Positions 1-8,441 of a DNA stretch of 64,000 bases are shown piece after piece. Each line of letters starts with the position of its first letter. Within the stretch, counting starts at the first letter, position 1. The stretch spans positions 992,001-1,056,000 of the forward strand of contig NZ_JAANCO010000001.1 of NCBI RefSeq assembly GCF_011326725.1. The letters run 5' to 3'. Both the position numbers and the translations under genes were made by a program. Source of the stretch: Microbacterium excoecariae (lineage in GTDB: Bacteria; Actinomycetota; Actinomycetes; Actinomycetales; Microbacteriaceae). Below the pieces are notes generated by a model. The model was not told where the DNA came from, did not search any database, and worked only from the letters and a program-made list of their open reading frames with translations.

Positions 1-69
1 GACGAGCCGGCCGAGTCGGTGCAGCTCGCGGCGCTGAAGTCCCTCCTGCGCGACGCGCTGGGCGCCTGA
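1..69 (+). CDS. 3' end of an unidentified protein
   Basis: Only the last 22 codons and a TGA stop are present, ending in LLRDALGA. The frame is open from the first base of the window. The fragment is too short to place in a family. The 61 bp before pfkA carry a separate promoter, so this gene and pfkA are probably not obligately co-transcribed. Confidence 0.5.
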   Translation, partial: DEPAESVQLAALKSLLRDALGA

Positions 70-117
70 GCGCGCGCCCGGCGCGCGGGCGCGGTGCGCG
101 AGTGCGGCCGGAGGGAA

Positions 118-123
118 TAGTCT
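118..123 (+). promoter_or_regulatory. -10 box of pfkA (leaderless)
   Basis: TAGTCT lies 7 bp before the pfkA ATG. This places the predicted transcription start at or next to the start codon, as for many genes in this window. Confidence 0.6.
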
Positions 124-130
124 CGGACAT

Positions 131-1159
131 ATGAAGATCGGGATCCTCACCTCGGGCGGCGACTGCCCCGGACTGAACGCCGTCATCCGCGGCGCCGTGC
201 TCAAGGGCGCGCGCAAGTACGGCATCGACTTTGTCGGCATCAGGGACGGCTGGCGCGGGCTCGTCGACGCCGACTTCTTCCCGCTCCAGCGTCGCGACGT
301 CAAGGGCCTGTCGAAGGTCGGCGGGACGATCCTCGGCACGAGCCGCACGAACCCGTACGAGGGCGACCGTGGCGGCGCCGAGAACATCAAGAAGACGATG
401 TGGGGCCACAAGCTCGACGGCGTCATCGCGATCGGCGGCGAGGGGACCCTCGCGGCCGCCAACCGCCTCTGGAACGATGGCGTGCCCGTCGTGGGCGTGC
501 CCAAGACGATCGACAACGACCTGCGCGCGACCGACTACTCCTTCGGCTTCGACACGGCCGTCAACATCGCGACCGAGGCGATGGACCGGCTGCGCACGAC
601 GGGCGACTCGCACCAGCGCTGCATGGTCGCCGAGGTGATGGGGCGCCACGTCGGGTGGATCGCGCTGCACTCGGGCATGGCGGCGGGCGCGCACATCATC
701 TGCATCCCGGAGGTGCCGCTCACCCTCGACGACATCATCGAGCAGGTCGAGGCGGCGCGCGAGCGCGGCCGCGCGCCGCTCGTCGTCGTCGCGGAGGGCT
801 TCACGCTCGCGGGCATGGACGAGGCCTACAGCGACAAGGGGCTGGACGCGTTCAACCGGCCGCGCCTCGGCGGCATCGGCGAGGTGCTCGCGCCGCTCAT
901 CGAGAAGGCCGCGGGCATCGAGACACGCGCGACCGTCCTCGGCCACATCCAGCGCGGCGGCTCGCCGTCGGCGTTCGACCGCGTCCTCGCGACGCGCCTC
1001 GGCCTGCACGCCGCGGACGCCGTCATGGAGGGCGCCTGGGGGCAGATGGTCTCGATGCGCGGGACCGAGATCGAGCGGGTCTCGTTCGAGGACGCGCTCG
1101 GCGAGCTCAACGTCGTCCCGCGCGAGCGGTACGAGGAGGCCTCGGCCCTGTTCGGCTGA
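131..1159 (+). CDS. pfkA: 6-phosphofructokinase
   Basis: Phosphorylates fructose-6-phosphate to fructose-1,6-bisphosphate, the committed cytosolic step of glycolysis. The 342 residues match the actinobacterial PfkA length. Visible motifs are the nucleotide-binding SGGDCPGLN near residues 8-16, GGEGT at 102-106, the catalytic PKTIDND at 124-130 and the substrate loop EVMGRHVG near 168-175. Glycine rather than aspartate at the position equivalent to E. coli 104 (GGEGT) points to ATP rather than pyrophosphate as donor, although the Lys in PKTIDND is shared with pyrophosphate enzymes. No convincing Shine-Dalgarno sits at normal distance; TAGTCT 7 bp upstream supports a leaderless start at this ATG. 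A strong bidirectional terminator follows. Confidence 0.95.
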   Translation: MKIGILTSGGDCPGLNAVIRGAVLKGARKYGIDFVGIRDGWRGLVDADFFPLQRRDVKGLSKVGGTILGTSRTNPYEGDRGGAENIKKTMWGHKLDGVIAIGGEGTLAAANRLWNDGVPVVGVPKTIDNDLRATDYSFGFDTAVNIATEAMDRLRTTGDSHQRCMVAEVMGRHVGWIALHSGMAAGAHIICIPEVPLTLDDIIEQVEAARERGRAPLVVVAEGFTLAGMDEAYSDKGLDAFNRPRLGGIGEVLAPLIEKAAGIETRATVLGHIQRGGSPSAFDRVLATRLGLHAADAVMEGAWGQMVSMRGTEIERVSFEDALGELNVVPRERYEEASALFG

Positions 1160-1176
1160 CCCCGCGGCGCACGCAA

Positions 1177-1212
1177 GGCGGCGCCCCTCCCCGCGCGGGG
1201 AGGGGCGCCGCC
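1177..1212. terminator. Bidirectional hairpin terminator between pfkA and the S9 peptidase
   Basis: A perfect 16-bp G+C stem (left arm 1177-1192, loop GCGC, right arm 1197-1212) lies between two convergent genes. There is no long T run, which is usual in high-GC actinobacteria. Confidence 0.8.
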
Positions 1213-1219
1213 ATATGCG

Positions 1220-3373
1220 TTACTCGGTGATTCCCACCGTGTCGAGCATCCACGCGATCTGGAACGCGCGCTCGCGCCACGCGTTGTAGCGCCCGCTCAC
1301 GCCGCCGTGACCGGCGACCATCTCGCAGTGCAACAGAGCGTCCGCCCCCGCCTCCCGCAGGCGCTGCACCCACTTCGCCGGCTCGACGTAGTACACGCGC
1401 GTGTCGTTGAGCGAGGTCATCGCGAGGATCCGGGGGTACGTCACGTCGTCGCGCACGTTCTCGTAGGGCGAGTAGGAGCGCATGTAGGCGTAGGCCTCGG
1501 GGTCGTGGAGCGGGTTCCCCCACTCCTCCCACTCGATCACGGTCAACGGCAGCGACGGATCCAGGATCGTCGTGAGCGCGTCCACGAAGGGCACGTCGGC
1601 GAGCACGCCGGCGAACAGCTCCGGGGCGATGTTGGTCACGGCGCCCATGAGGAGCCCGCCCGCGGATCCGCCCTCCGCCACGAGCGTCTCGGGCGTCGTG
1701 AGCCCCGTGTCGACGAGGTGGCGCGCGACGTCGACGAAGTCGGTGAAGCTGTTGCGCTTGGCGCCAAGCTTCCCGCCCTCGTACCAGGCCCGGCCGAGCT
1801 CGCCGCCGCCGCGCACGTGCGCCACGGCGAAGACGACCCCGCGGTCGAGGAGGGACAGGCGTGCGGTCGAGAACGCCGGATCGATCGAGTGCTCGTAGGC
1901 GCCGTAGCCATACAGGTGTACGGGTCGCGGCGACTCGCCCAGCGCCCCGAATTCGCGCTTGAACACCAGCGAGACGGGGATCTGCGTGCCGTCGGCGGCG
2001 GTGACCCACAGGCGCTCCTGCGCGTAGTCCTCGGGCCGGTACCCGCCGAGCACGCTCGCGCGCTTGATCATCGTCAGCTCGCCCGAGCGAACGTCGTAGT
2101 CGTAGACGGTGCCCGGGGTCGTGAACGAGCCGTAGTGCAGCCGCACGGTCGGCTGCGCCCACTCCGGGTTGCCCGCGGCGCCGGCCGTGTAGAGCGGCTC
2201 GTCGAACGCGATCTCGCGCACGGCGTGATCGGCGTAGTCGAGGATGCCCAGGCGCGGGATCCCGCCCTCGCGGTACTCCACCACCGCGAAGTCGCGCAGG
2301 CAGTCCACGTCCTCGAGCCGGATCCCCGGGCGGTGCGGAATGACCACCTCGGGCTCGGCGGTCTCGTCGTCGGCCGGCAGGCGCACGAGCTCGAAGTCCT
2401 GCGCGCCCGAGTTGTGCAGCACGTAGAGCCAGTCGCGCCCGTCGACGACGGCGTGGTCGACCGAGTACTCCACGTGATCCTCGCGGTCGAACACGGTCAC
2501 GGTGTCGACGTCGTCCTCGCCCGCGTAGAGGCGCTCGACGTCTGCGGCGCGGATCATGTCGATTGATGTGGTTGTGTTGGAGGCGGACACGATCTCGAGG
2601 AAGCGGTCGCTGCGCGTGAAGCCCGCGCCCACCCAGAACGCTTCGTCGGGCTCGTGGAAGATCTCGACGTCGCGGTCGCGACCGGGCTCGCCGACGCGGT
2701 GCAGCCACACGCGGTCGGGGCGCCACGCGTCGTCGACCGTCGAGTAGAGGATGAACGCGCCGTCGGGCGTGAAGCTCGCGCCCGCGCCGATGCCCTCCAG
2801 CACGTCGGGCAGGGCCTCGCCCGTCGCGATGTCGCGCACGCGCACGGTGTAGCGCTCGTCGCCGCGGGTATCCGCGCCCCAGAGCATGCGGGTCCCGTCG
2901 GTGGTCACGCTGAAGGCACCGAGCGAGAAGAACTCGGCGCCGTCTGCTTCGACGTTGGCGTCCAGGAGCACCTGCTCGCCCGGCACCTCGTCCTCGGCGC
3001 GCAGCCGCGGCGGGGTCCAGTCATCGGGCGATGAGATGGGCGCGCGGCACTGGAGCCCGTACTGCTTGTCCTTGATGGAACGGCCGTAGTACCACCAGTC
3101 GCCCTGCCGCACGGGCACGGACAGGTCGGTCTCGCGCACGCGGCCCTTGATCTCGTGGAAGATGCGCTCGCGCAGCGGCTCGAGGCGGGCCAGCGTGGCG
3201 TCCGTGTGCGCGTTCTCCGCCTCGAGGTGCGCCAGGACCTCGGGGGAGTCCTTGTCGCGGAGCCACTCGTACGGATCCGCGAAGGTTTCCCCGTGGTGGG
3301 TGCGGGAGGTGGGGATCCGCTGGGCGAGCGGGGCGGGCGGGATGTCGGTCGTCGCGGGTGCGTCGGAAGTCAC
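1220..3373 (-). CDS. Prolyl oligopeptidase-family serine peptidase (S9A, protease II/PtrB type)
   Basis: Cytosolic oligopeptidase expected to cleave short peptides, after basic residues if it is of the oligopeptidase B subtype. The product is about 717 residues: an N-terminal seven-bladed propeller (to about residue 420) and an alpha/beta-hydrolase domain. The triad is visible as Ser in EGGSAGGLL (about 570), Asp in SLNDTRVYYVEPAKW (about 657) and His in AGHGGVSGR (about 689), all typical of PtrB. I place the start at the GTG at 3373-3371 because TAGCGT lies exactly 7 bp upstream. A GTG three codons earlier (3382) is the alternative. No signal peptide is seen. Divergent from the phosphoesterase gene, with only 57 bp between start codons. 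Confidence 0.9.
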   Translation of the reverse strand: MTSDAPATTDIPPAPLAQRIPTSRTHHGETFADPYEWLRDKDSPEVLAHLEAENAHTDATLARLEPLRERIFHEIKGRVRETDLSVPVRQGDWWYYGRSIKDKQYGLQCRAPISSPDDWTPPRLRAEDEVPGEQVLLDANVEADGAEFFSLGAFSVTTDGTRMLWGADTRGDERYTVRVRDIATGEALPDVLEGIGAGASFTPDGAFILYSTVDDAWRPDRVWLHRVGEPGRDRDVEIFHEPDEAFWVGAGFTRSDRFLEIVSASNTTTSIDMIRAADVERLYAGEDDVDTVTVFDREDHVEYSVDHAVVDGRDWLYVLHNSGAQDFELVRLPADDETAEPEVVIPHRPGIRLEDVDCLRDFAVVEYREGGIPRLGILDYADHAVREIAFDEPLYTAGAAGNPEWAQPTVRLHYGSFTTPGTVYDYDVRSGELTMIKRASVLGGYRPEDYAQERLWVTAADGTQIPVSLVFKREFGALGESPRPVHLYGYGAYEHSIDPAFSTARLSLLDRGVVFAVAHVRGGGELGRAWYEGGKLGAKRNSFTDFVDVARHLVDTGLTTPETLVAEGGSAGGLLMGAVTNIAPELFAGVLADVPFVDALTTILDPSLPLTVIEWEEWGNPLHDPEAYAYMRSYSPYENVRDDVTYPRILAMTSLNDTRVYYVEPAKWVQRLREAGADALLHCEMVAGHGGVSGRYNAWRERAFQIAWMLDTVGITE

Positions 3374-3430
3374 CTCACCCACGCTAATCGTTTCGCGCCC
3401 GCGCGGGGCGAGGCGGGCTATCCTGGCGCG
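3374..3430. promoter_or_regulatory. Compact divergent promoter region, both genes leaderless
   Basis: Minus-strand TAGCGT (3381-3386) lies 7 bp before the S9 peptidase GTG. Plus-strand TATCCT (3419-3424) lies 6 bp before the phosphoesterase ATG. The upstream elements of each promoter must fall inside the other. No clear -35 hexamers are seen. Confidence 0.6.
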
Positions 3431-4321
3431 ATGCAGTACGGCCAGCACGCCCCGGCGTCCCGCACGATCGTCCACATCAGCGACACCCACCTCCTCGCGG
3501 CGGGCGCGCGCCTGTACGACCGCTACGACACCCAGACGGGCCTCGAGCGGATGATGCGGCGCGTCGAGCTCCTGGGCAGCGCCGACGCGCTCGTGTTCAC
3601 GGGGGACCTCACCGACCTTGGCGAGCCCGACGCGTACGCCGCCGTCGAGCGGGCCGTGCGCCCCGTCGCGGAGCGCCTGGGCGCCCGCGTCGTGTGGGTG
3701 GCGGGCAACCACGACGAGCGGCCCGAGATGCGGCGGGACCTCCTCGGTCTCGAGGCCTCCGAGGCACCCATCACGAGCGTGACGGACCTCGACGGGCTGC
3801 GCATCGTCGCGCTGGACTCGACCGTCCCGGGCTGGCATCACGGCGCGATCGACGCCGAGCAGCTCGCCTGGCTCACGGAGGTCCTCCGCGAGCCCGCCCC
3901 GCTCGGCACGATCCTCGCGCTGCACCACCCGCCGCTCCCGAGCCACCTGCCGGTGTTCGACATCCTCGAGCTCCAGGGCCAGGACGCGCTCGCCGCGGCG
4001 ATCGCCGGATCCGACGTGCGCGCGATCCTCGCCGGACACCTGCACTACGCCATGAGCGGGGTGTTCGCCGGTGTGCCGGCCTTCGTCGCCTCGGCCTCGT
4101 GTTACACGATGGACCTCGCCGCCCCCGCCCGCAGCGTCAACGGGATGGACGCGGGGCAGTCCTTCCACCTCGTGCAGGTCTTCGACGACGTCGTGACGGC
4201 GAGCGTTGTCCCGGTCGCCTCGGCCGACGCGAGCGGCATCTTCTCGGAGGAGTGGTACGCGCGCCTGGACGCGATGACGCCCGCGGAGCGCCTCGAGTTC
4301 TTTTCCCGTAAGCGGCCCTGA
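3431..4321 (+). CDS. Metallophosphoesterase (CpdA / class III cyclic-nucleotide phosphodiesterase-like)
   Basis: A 296-residue binuclear metallophosphoesterase. All ligand blocks are present in order: SDTH (Asp18, His20), FTGDLTD, AGNHDE, LHHPPLP and GHLHY. This is the pattern of CpdA and mycobacterial Rv0805, which hydrolyse cyclic nucleotides, but the true substrate cannot be read from sequence. No signal peptide, so cytosolic. The ATG at 3431 is preferred over upstream in-frame starts because TATCCT ends 6 bp before it and the homology begins directly after. It precedes aspA by 69 bp but aspA has its own promoter. Confidence 0.85.
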   Translation: MQYGQHAPASRTIVHISDTHLLAAGARLYDRYDTQTGLERMMRRVELLGSADALVFTGDLTDLGEPDAYAAVERAVRPVAERLGARVVWVAGNHDERPEMRRDLLGLEASEAPITSVTDLDGLRIVALDSTVPGWHHGAIDAEQLAWLTEVLREPAPLGTILALHHPPLPSHLPVFDILELQGQDALAAAIAGSDVRAILAGHLHYAMSGVFAGVPAFVASASCYTMDLAAPARSVNGMDAGQSFHLVQVFDDVVTASVVPVASADASGIFSEEWYARLDAMTPAERLEFFSRKRP

Positions 4322-4377
4322 CGGCGCCCGTCCTGTGACTTCGCCGTGGGGGTCGCCCATCCTCGAGCGCGCGGGAA

Positions 4378-4383
4378 TAGCCT
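4378..4383 (+). promoter_or_regulatory. -10 box of aspA (leaderless)
   Basis: TAGCCT with a 7-bp gap to the aspA ATG. It selects the ATG at 4391 over the in-frame ATG at 4346. Confidence 0.6.
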
Positions 4384-4390
4384 GAGCGGC

Positions 4391-5836
4391 ATGGAATCCG
4401 CGACGACGCGAACAGAATCCGACTCCCTGGGCGCGCGGGAGATCCCCGCCGACGCCTATTGGGGGATCCACACCCTCCGCGCGATGGAGAACTTCGACAT
4501 CACGAAGCGCCCCATCTCCGTGTACCCCGAGCTCGTGACGGCGCTCGCGATGGTCAAGCAGGCCGCGGCGCGCGCGAACCGCGAGCTCGGCGTTCTCGAC
4601 GACGAACGCGCGCTGCTGATCGACCGCGCGGCGCAGCGCGTCATCGATGGCGACTTCCACGACCAGTTCACGGTGGGCGTGATCCAGGGCGGGGCGGGAA
4701 CCTCGACGAACATGTGCGCCAACGAGGTGATCACGAACATCGCGCTCGAGCTCGCGGGCCGGGAGAAGGGCGACTACGCCTACCTGTCGCCGACGGATCA
4801 CACCAACCGGTCGCAGTCGACGAACGACGTCTACCCCACGGCCGTGAAAATCGGCATCCTCCTCGCGCACGTCGCGGGCCTCGAGGAGCTCGACGAGCTG
4901 CGCCGGGCGTTCGCGCGCAAGGGCGACGAGTTCCACGACATCCTCAAGGTCGGTCGCACGCAGCTGCAGGACGCGGTGCCCATGACCCTGGGCCAGGAAT
5001 TCCGCGGGTTCGCGACGTCGCTGGGGGAGGACTGGCACCGCCAGACCGACAACTCCAACCTGCTGCTCGAGATCAACATGGGCGCGACGGCGATTGGGAC
5101 GGGCATCAACGTCACGCGCGGCTACGCCGAGGCCGTCCGGGCGCACCTCGCCGACATCTCGGGCCTGCCGCTGCGCACGGCGCACGACCTCATCGAGGCG
5201 ACGAGCGACACCGGCGCGTTCATGTCGTTTTCCGGGTCGATCAAGCGCACGGCGATGAAGCTGTCGAAGATTTGCAACGACCTGCGCCTGCTCTCCTCGG
5301 GCCCCCAGGCGGGGTTCGGCGAGATCAACCTGCCCGCGAAGCAGGCGGGATCCAGCATCATGCCCGGCAAGGTCAACCCGGTCATCCCGGAGGTCGTCAA
5401 CCAGGTCGCCTTCGCCGTCGCGGGGGCCGACACGACCGTGACGATGGCCGTCGAGGCCGGTCAGCTCCAGCTCAACGCGTTCGAGCCGGTGATCGCGCAC
5501 TCGCTGTTCCAGTCCATCATCTGGATGCGCCAGGCGATGCGCACTCTGCGCGTGAACTGCGTCGACGGGATCACGGCGAACACCGAGCGCCTCGGCGCGA
5601 TGGTCGGCGTCAGCGTGGGCGTCATCACGGCGCTCACGCCGTTCATCGGCTATTCGTCGGCGGCCGCGCTCGCGAAGACCGCGCTGCTCACGCACAAGAA
5701 TGTCGCGGACCTCGTCGTCGAGGCGGGTCTCATGGACCGCGAGCAGGTCGAGAAGCAGCTCCGCCCCGAGCGCCTGTCCGGGCTCGAGCCCGTGACGACC
5801 GCGATGCCCGTCATTGCGCGGGAGGACCTCCCGTAG
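4391..5836 (+). CDS. aspA: Aspartate ammonia-lyase
   Basis: Reversibly deaminates L-aspartate to fumarate and ammonia. The 481 residues match family length. The fumarase/aspartase signature GSSIMPGKVNP is intact (about residues 318-328), as are GGAGTSTNMCANEV near 97-110, the S/T-rich TDHTNRSQSTNDVYPTA stretch and VGRTQLQDAVP. The close relative FumC shares this fold; AspA is preferred because of the N-terminal DSLGAREIPADAYWGIHTLRA block. It stands alone and is convergent with the FAH-family gene. Confidence 0.93.
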   Translation: MESATTRTESDSLGAREIPADAYWGIHTLRAMENFDITKRPISVYPELVTALAMVKQAAARANRELGVLDDERALLIDRAAQRVIDGDFHDQFTVGVIQGGAGTSTNMCANEVITNIALELAGREKGDYAYLSPTDHTNRSQSTNDVYPTAVKIGILLAHVAGLEELDELRRAFARKGDEFHDILKVGRTQLQDAVPMTLGQEFRGFATSLGEDWHRQTDNSNLLLEINMGATAIGTGINVTRGYAEAVRAHLADISGLPLRTAHDLIEATSDTGAFMSFSGSIKRTAMKLSKICNDLRLLSSGPQAGFGEINLPAKQAGSSIMPGKVNPVIPEVVNQVAFAVAGADTTVTMAVEAGQLQLNAFEPVIAHSLFQSIIWMRQAMRTLRVNCVDGITANTERLGAMVGVSVGVITALTPFIGYSSAAALAKTALLTHKNVADLVVEAGLMDREQVEKQLRPERLSGLEPVTTAMPVIAREDLP

Positions 5837-5843
5837 CGGCGAC

Positions 5844-5870
5844 GTCCCCCGGCCCGCGAGACTGGGGGAC
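5844..5870. terminator. Weak hairpin between convergent aspA and FAH gene
   Basis: GTCCCCC (5844-5850) pairs with GGGGGAC (5864-5870) in the 40-bp gap between the two stop codons. No T tract. Confidence 0.4.
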
Positions 5871-5876
5871 CGCCCG

Positions 5877-6746
5877 TCACGGCGTCGTGACGCAGTGCGT
5901 CGTGAGCTCGCCGATGCCCTCGACGCCCACGGTCACGGTCGAGCCGTCCTGGAGGAGCACCTGCGGCGTGCGCGAGTATCCGGATCCGCCCGGCGATCCG
6001 GTCGAGATCAGCGTGCCCGGCAGGAGCGTGATGCCCTGCGAGAGGTGCGAGACGAGCTTCGCGACGGAGCGGATCATCTGCCCCGTCGTCGCGTCCTGGA
6101 GGAGCTGGCCGTCCACGCGCGTCCAGATGGCGAGGTTCTGCGGATCCGCAATCTCATCGGCCGTGACGACGTACGGACCCACGGGGGTGAACCCGTCGAG
6201 CGACTTACAGCGGCACCACTGGGCCTCGGAGTACTGGATGTTGCGCGCCGAGATGTCGTTGACGACGGTGTAGCCGAAGACGTAGTCGAGCGCCTCCTCC
6301 TCGGAGACGTTCTTGGCCGCGCGCCCGATGATCACGCCGAGCTCGGCCTCGTAGTCGACGGACTCGGTCTGCGCGCGCGACCACGTCGTCGTGCCGCCGT
6401 GGCCCGCGAGCGAGTTGGGCCAGAGCGTGAAGACCGTGGGGGTGTCGTCGCTGGCGAGGCTCAGTTCCCCCGCGTGCGCGGCGTAGTTCAGGCCGACCGC
6501 CATGATCGAGGGCGGCGCGAGCACGGCGGGGGCGAACTCGGCGCCGTCGACGGACACCCGGGGGCCCACGTAGGAGGCGAGCGCCTCGCGGATCGCGTCC
6601 TGCGCCGCGGGCGTCGCGGCGAGCAATTGCTCGAGGGTGTCGGGGCCGCCGCCGACGACGTCCGCGACGGGGACCACGCCGTCATCGGTGACGTGGACGA
6701 GCACGGGAGAAGCGGCCTCGGGGAGGCGGGCGTGGGCGAAGCGCAT
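5877..6746 (-). CDS. Fumarylacetoacetate hydrolase (FAH) family protein
   Basis: A 289-residue protein with an N-terminal domain (1-85) and a C-terminal FAH catalytic domain. Metal-binding acids are visible in VDYEAELGVIIG and VVNDISARN, the catalytic-site lysine in CKSLDGFTPVGP, and the glycine-rich STGSPGGSG loop. Family members act as acylpyruvases, oxaloacetate decarboxylases or 2-keto-diol hydratases; the substrate is not assignable here. Its promoter TAGGCT lies 7 bp upstream of the ATG. It is monocistronic, with aspA convergent downstream. Confidence 0.85.
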   Translation of the reverse strand: MRFAHARLPEAASPVLVHVTDDGVVPVADVVGGGPDTLEQLLAATPAAQDAIREALASYVGPRVSVDGAEFAPAVLAPPSIMAVGLNYAAHAGELSLASDDTPTVFTLWPNSLAGHGGTTTWSRAQTESVDYEAELGVIIGRAAKNVSEEEALDYVFGYTVVNDISARNIQYSEAQWCRCKSLDGFTPVGPYVVTADEIADPQNLAIWTRVDGQLLQDATTGQMIRSVAKLVSHLSQGITLLPGTLISTGSPGGSGYSRTPQVLLQDGSTVTVGVEGIGELTTHCVTTP

Positions 6747-6753
6747 GCGTCCC

Positions 6754-6759
6754 AGCCTA
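6754..6759 (-). promoter_or_regulatory. -10 box of FAH-family gene (leaderless)
   Basis: TAGGCT on the minus strand with a 7-bp gap to the ATG. Confidence 0.6.
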
Positions 6760-6815
6760 TCCGGGCACGTTCCCCCTTGACACGGGCGCGCGAGGGGACG
6801 ATCCTTTTCCCATAG

Positions 6816-6863
6816 ACCAGCGCCCGACGGCTTCTCCGGCCTCGCCGAGACCCGGGCGCTGGT
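6816..6863. terminator. Hairpin after the LuxR gene pair; possible small-RNA end on the plus strand
   Basis: ACCAGCGCCCG (6816-6826) pairs perfectly with CGGGCGCTGGT (6853-6863). On the minus strand it ends the regulator operon. On the plus strand it is followed by TCTTTGT and preceded by TTGACA (6777-6782), 17 bp and GATCCT (6800-6805), so a short plus-strand transcript is conceivable. Confidence 0.55.
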
Positions 6864-6876
6864 TCTTTGTGTGCGG

Positions 6877-8433
6877 CTAGATCAGCCCGCGGCGGCGGCC
6901 CTCGGCGAGCGCCTCGTCGCGCGTGGTCGCTCCGAGCCGGCGGTAGGTCTCGCGCAGGTGGGTCTTCGCGGTGTTCGCGCTCACGCCCAGGCTCGCGCTC
7001 GCCGCCTGGAGCGTGCCCGTCGCGGCGAGCGCCCGGAGCGCGGCGAGCTGCTGGCGGGTGAGGCGCGGGCGCGGCGAGGCCGGCGGCGGCACGAGGACGC
7101 CGGACGCCGCGATCAGGTGCCGGAGCTGCGGGGCGTCCGCGCGCGCGACGAGGACCGCCAGGTCGGGCGCGGGGAGCGTGGTCAGCGCGGCACGGATCCC
7201 GTTCGCCTCCGCCAGCTCCGCGGCGCGCCGGAAATCGGCGGCCCCCGAGACAGCGTTGCCGCGCCGCGTCAGCGCGGCGGCGCGCACGGCCAACGCCTCC
7301 ACGGCGATCCGGGGAAACGGCGAGGAGGTCAGGCGCGACACGCTCGCGTAGGCGCGATCCGCGTCGCCGAGCGCGACCAGGCTCGCCCCGCGCCGCGTGG
7401 CGACGAGGGCGCGCGCGGGGGCCGCGACCTCGGGGCACGCGTCCAGCGCGTCGAGCGCCGACTCGTGCAGGCCGCCGAGCGCGGGGAGGGTCGCCCGCGC
7501 GATGGTGACGGCCGCCCCGGGGAGGCCGGACCCCACGCGAGGCTCGGGCACGGTGCTGAGCGCGACCTCGAGCTGGGCGCGAATCGCGAGGGGCGCGTCG
7601 TCGCGGTTTCGGGCTCTCGCGAGCGCGCGGAGCGCGGCGACGAACACGCCGAGCTCCTCCGCACGCGGTTCCGCCACCCCGAGCGCGGCCAGACCGCCGC
7701 CGAGGTCGAGGCGGTCGAGCGCGCGCTGCGCTCGGGCGAGATCCGCGCCGGAGCGCACTCGCGTGACGCGCGGACAGCGCTCCGCGAGCGCATCGTGACG
7801 CGCGAGCCAGTCGTCGGCGTCCGACCCCGCACCCATCAGGGCCAGGATCCACGACAGGTCGCCCGCCGCCTCGATACCGGCGCGCGCGTTTCCCACGCGC
7901 GCCGCCTCCGAGGCGGCCTCGGCCAGGGCCTCGACGGCTTCCGGGATCTCGCCGGCGCTCGCGAGGGCCTGACCCCACTGGACCATCAGCGTCGCGAGGT
8001 GCGGCGCGATGACCGCGCGGTCCTCGGGATCGAGGCGCTGGGAGAGAGCACGGGCCTCACGCGCGAGCGCGGCCGCATCGGCGTACCGCGCGAGGGTGCG
8101 CAGCGCCACCAGGTGTCCCGTCATGACCGCGAGCCGGTCGGCCGGGGCGACGGCGCGGTGCGGGGCCGTCGCGACGTCGGGGAAAATCGGGGGCTTGCCC
8201 TGTTCGGCCAAGAGGTGCGCGACGTATCGCTCGAGGGCGGCCCATCGCCCGGTGGCGGCCAGGAGCGCGGGCGGCGCCGCCTCGCACGCGGCCAGGACGA
8301 CGCCGGGGTCGTGGCTGATCAGGACGGGGAGGTGGCGCTCCGCGAGGCGCATCGCGCGCTCCGGATCCCCGTCCGCGAGCGCGGCGAATACCGCGCGCCG
8401 CGGTCCCGCGCTCGTGTCGTCGAACAGTGGCAT
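6877..8433 (-). CDS. LuxR-family transcriptional regulator with TPR-like N-terminus (copy 1)
   Basis: A 518-residue DNA-binding regulator. The C-terminal 60 residues form a LuxR-type helix-turn-helix (LTRQQLAALRAL, then ASLGVSANTAKTHLRETYRRLGA). Residues 1-450 are Ala/Arg/Leu-rich helical repeats like those of MalT/LAL regulators, but no Walker A or B ATPase motif is present, so this is not a full STAND/LAL ATPase. It lies 8 bp downstream of a paralogue of almost equal length (516 residues) and is surely co-transcribed. A GGGGG purine tract precedes the ATG. Targets are unknown; the divergent surface-protein gene is the obvious candidate. Confidence 0.75.
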   Translation of the reverse strand: MPLFDDTSAGPRRAVFAALADGDPERAMRLAERHLPVLISHDPGVVLAACEAAPPALLAATGRWAALERYVAHLLAEQGKPPIFPDVATAPHRAVAPADRLAVMTGHLVALRTLARYADAAALAREARALSQRLDPEDRAVIAPHLATLMVQWGQALASAGEIPEAVEALAEAASEAARVGNARAGIEAAGDLSWILALMGAGSDADDWLARHDALAERCPRVTRVRSGADLARAQRALDRLDLGGGLAALGVAEPRAEELGVFVAALRALARARNRDDAPLAIRAQLEVALSTVPEPRVGSGLPGAAVTIARATLPALGGLHESALDALDACPEVAAPARALVATRRGASLVALGDADRAYASVSRLTSSPFPRIAVEALAVRAAALTRRGNAVSGAADFRRAAELAEANGIRAALTTLPAPDLAVLVARADAPQLRHLIAASGVLVPPPASPRPRLTRQQLAALRALAATGTLQAASASLGVSANTAKTHLRETYRRLGATTRDEALAEGRRRGLI

Positions 8434-8441
8434 GGCGCCCC

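Noticed and set aside
131..1159. Pyrophosphate-dependent phosphofructokinase
   Set aside because: The GGEGT motif has Gly at the position that is Asp in pyrophosphate-dependent enzymes, despite the shared PKTIDND lysine.
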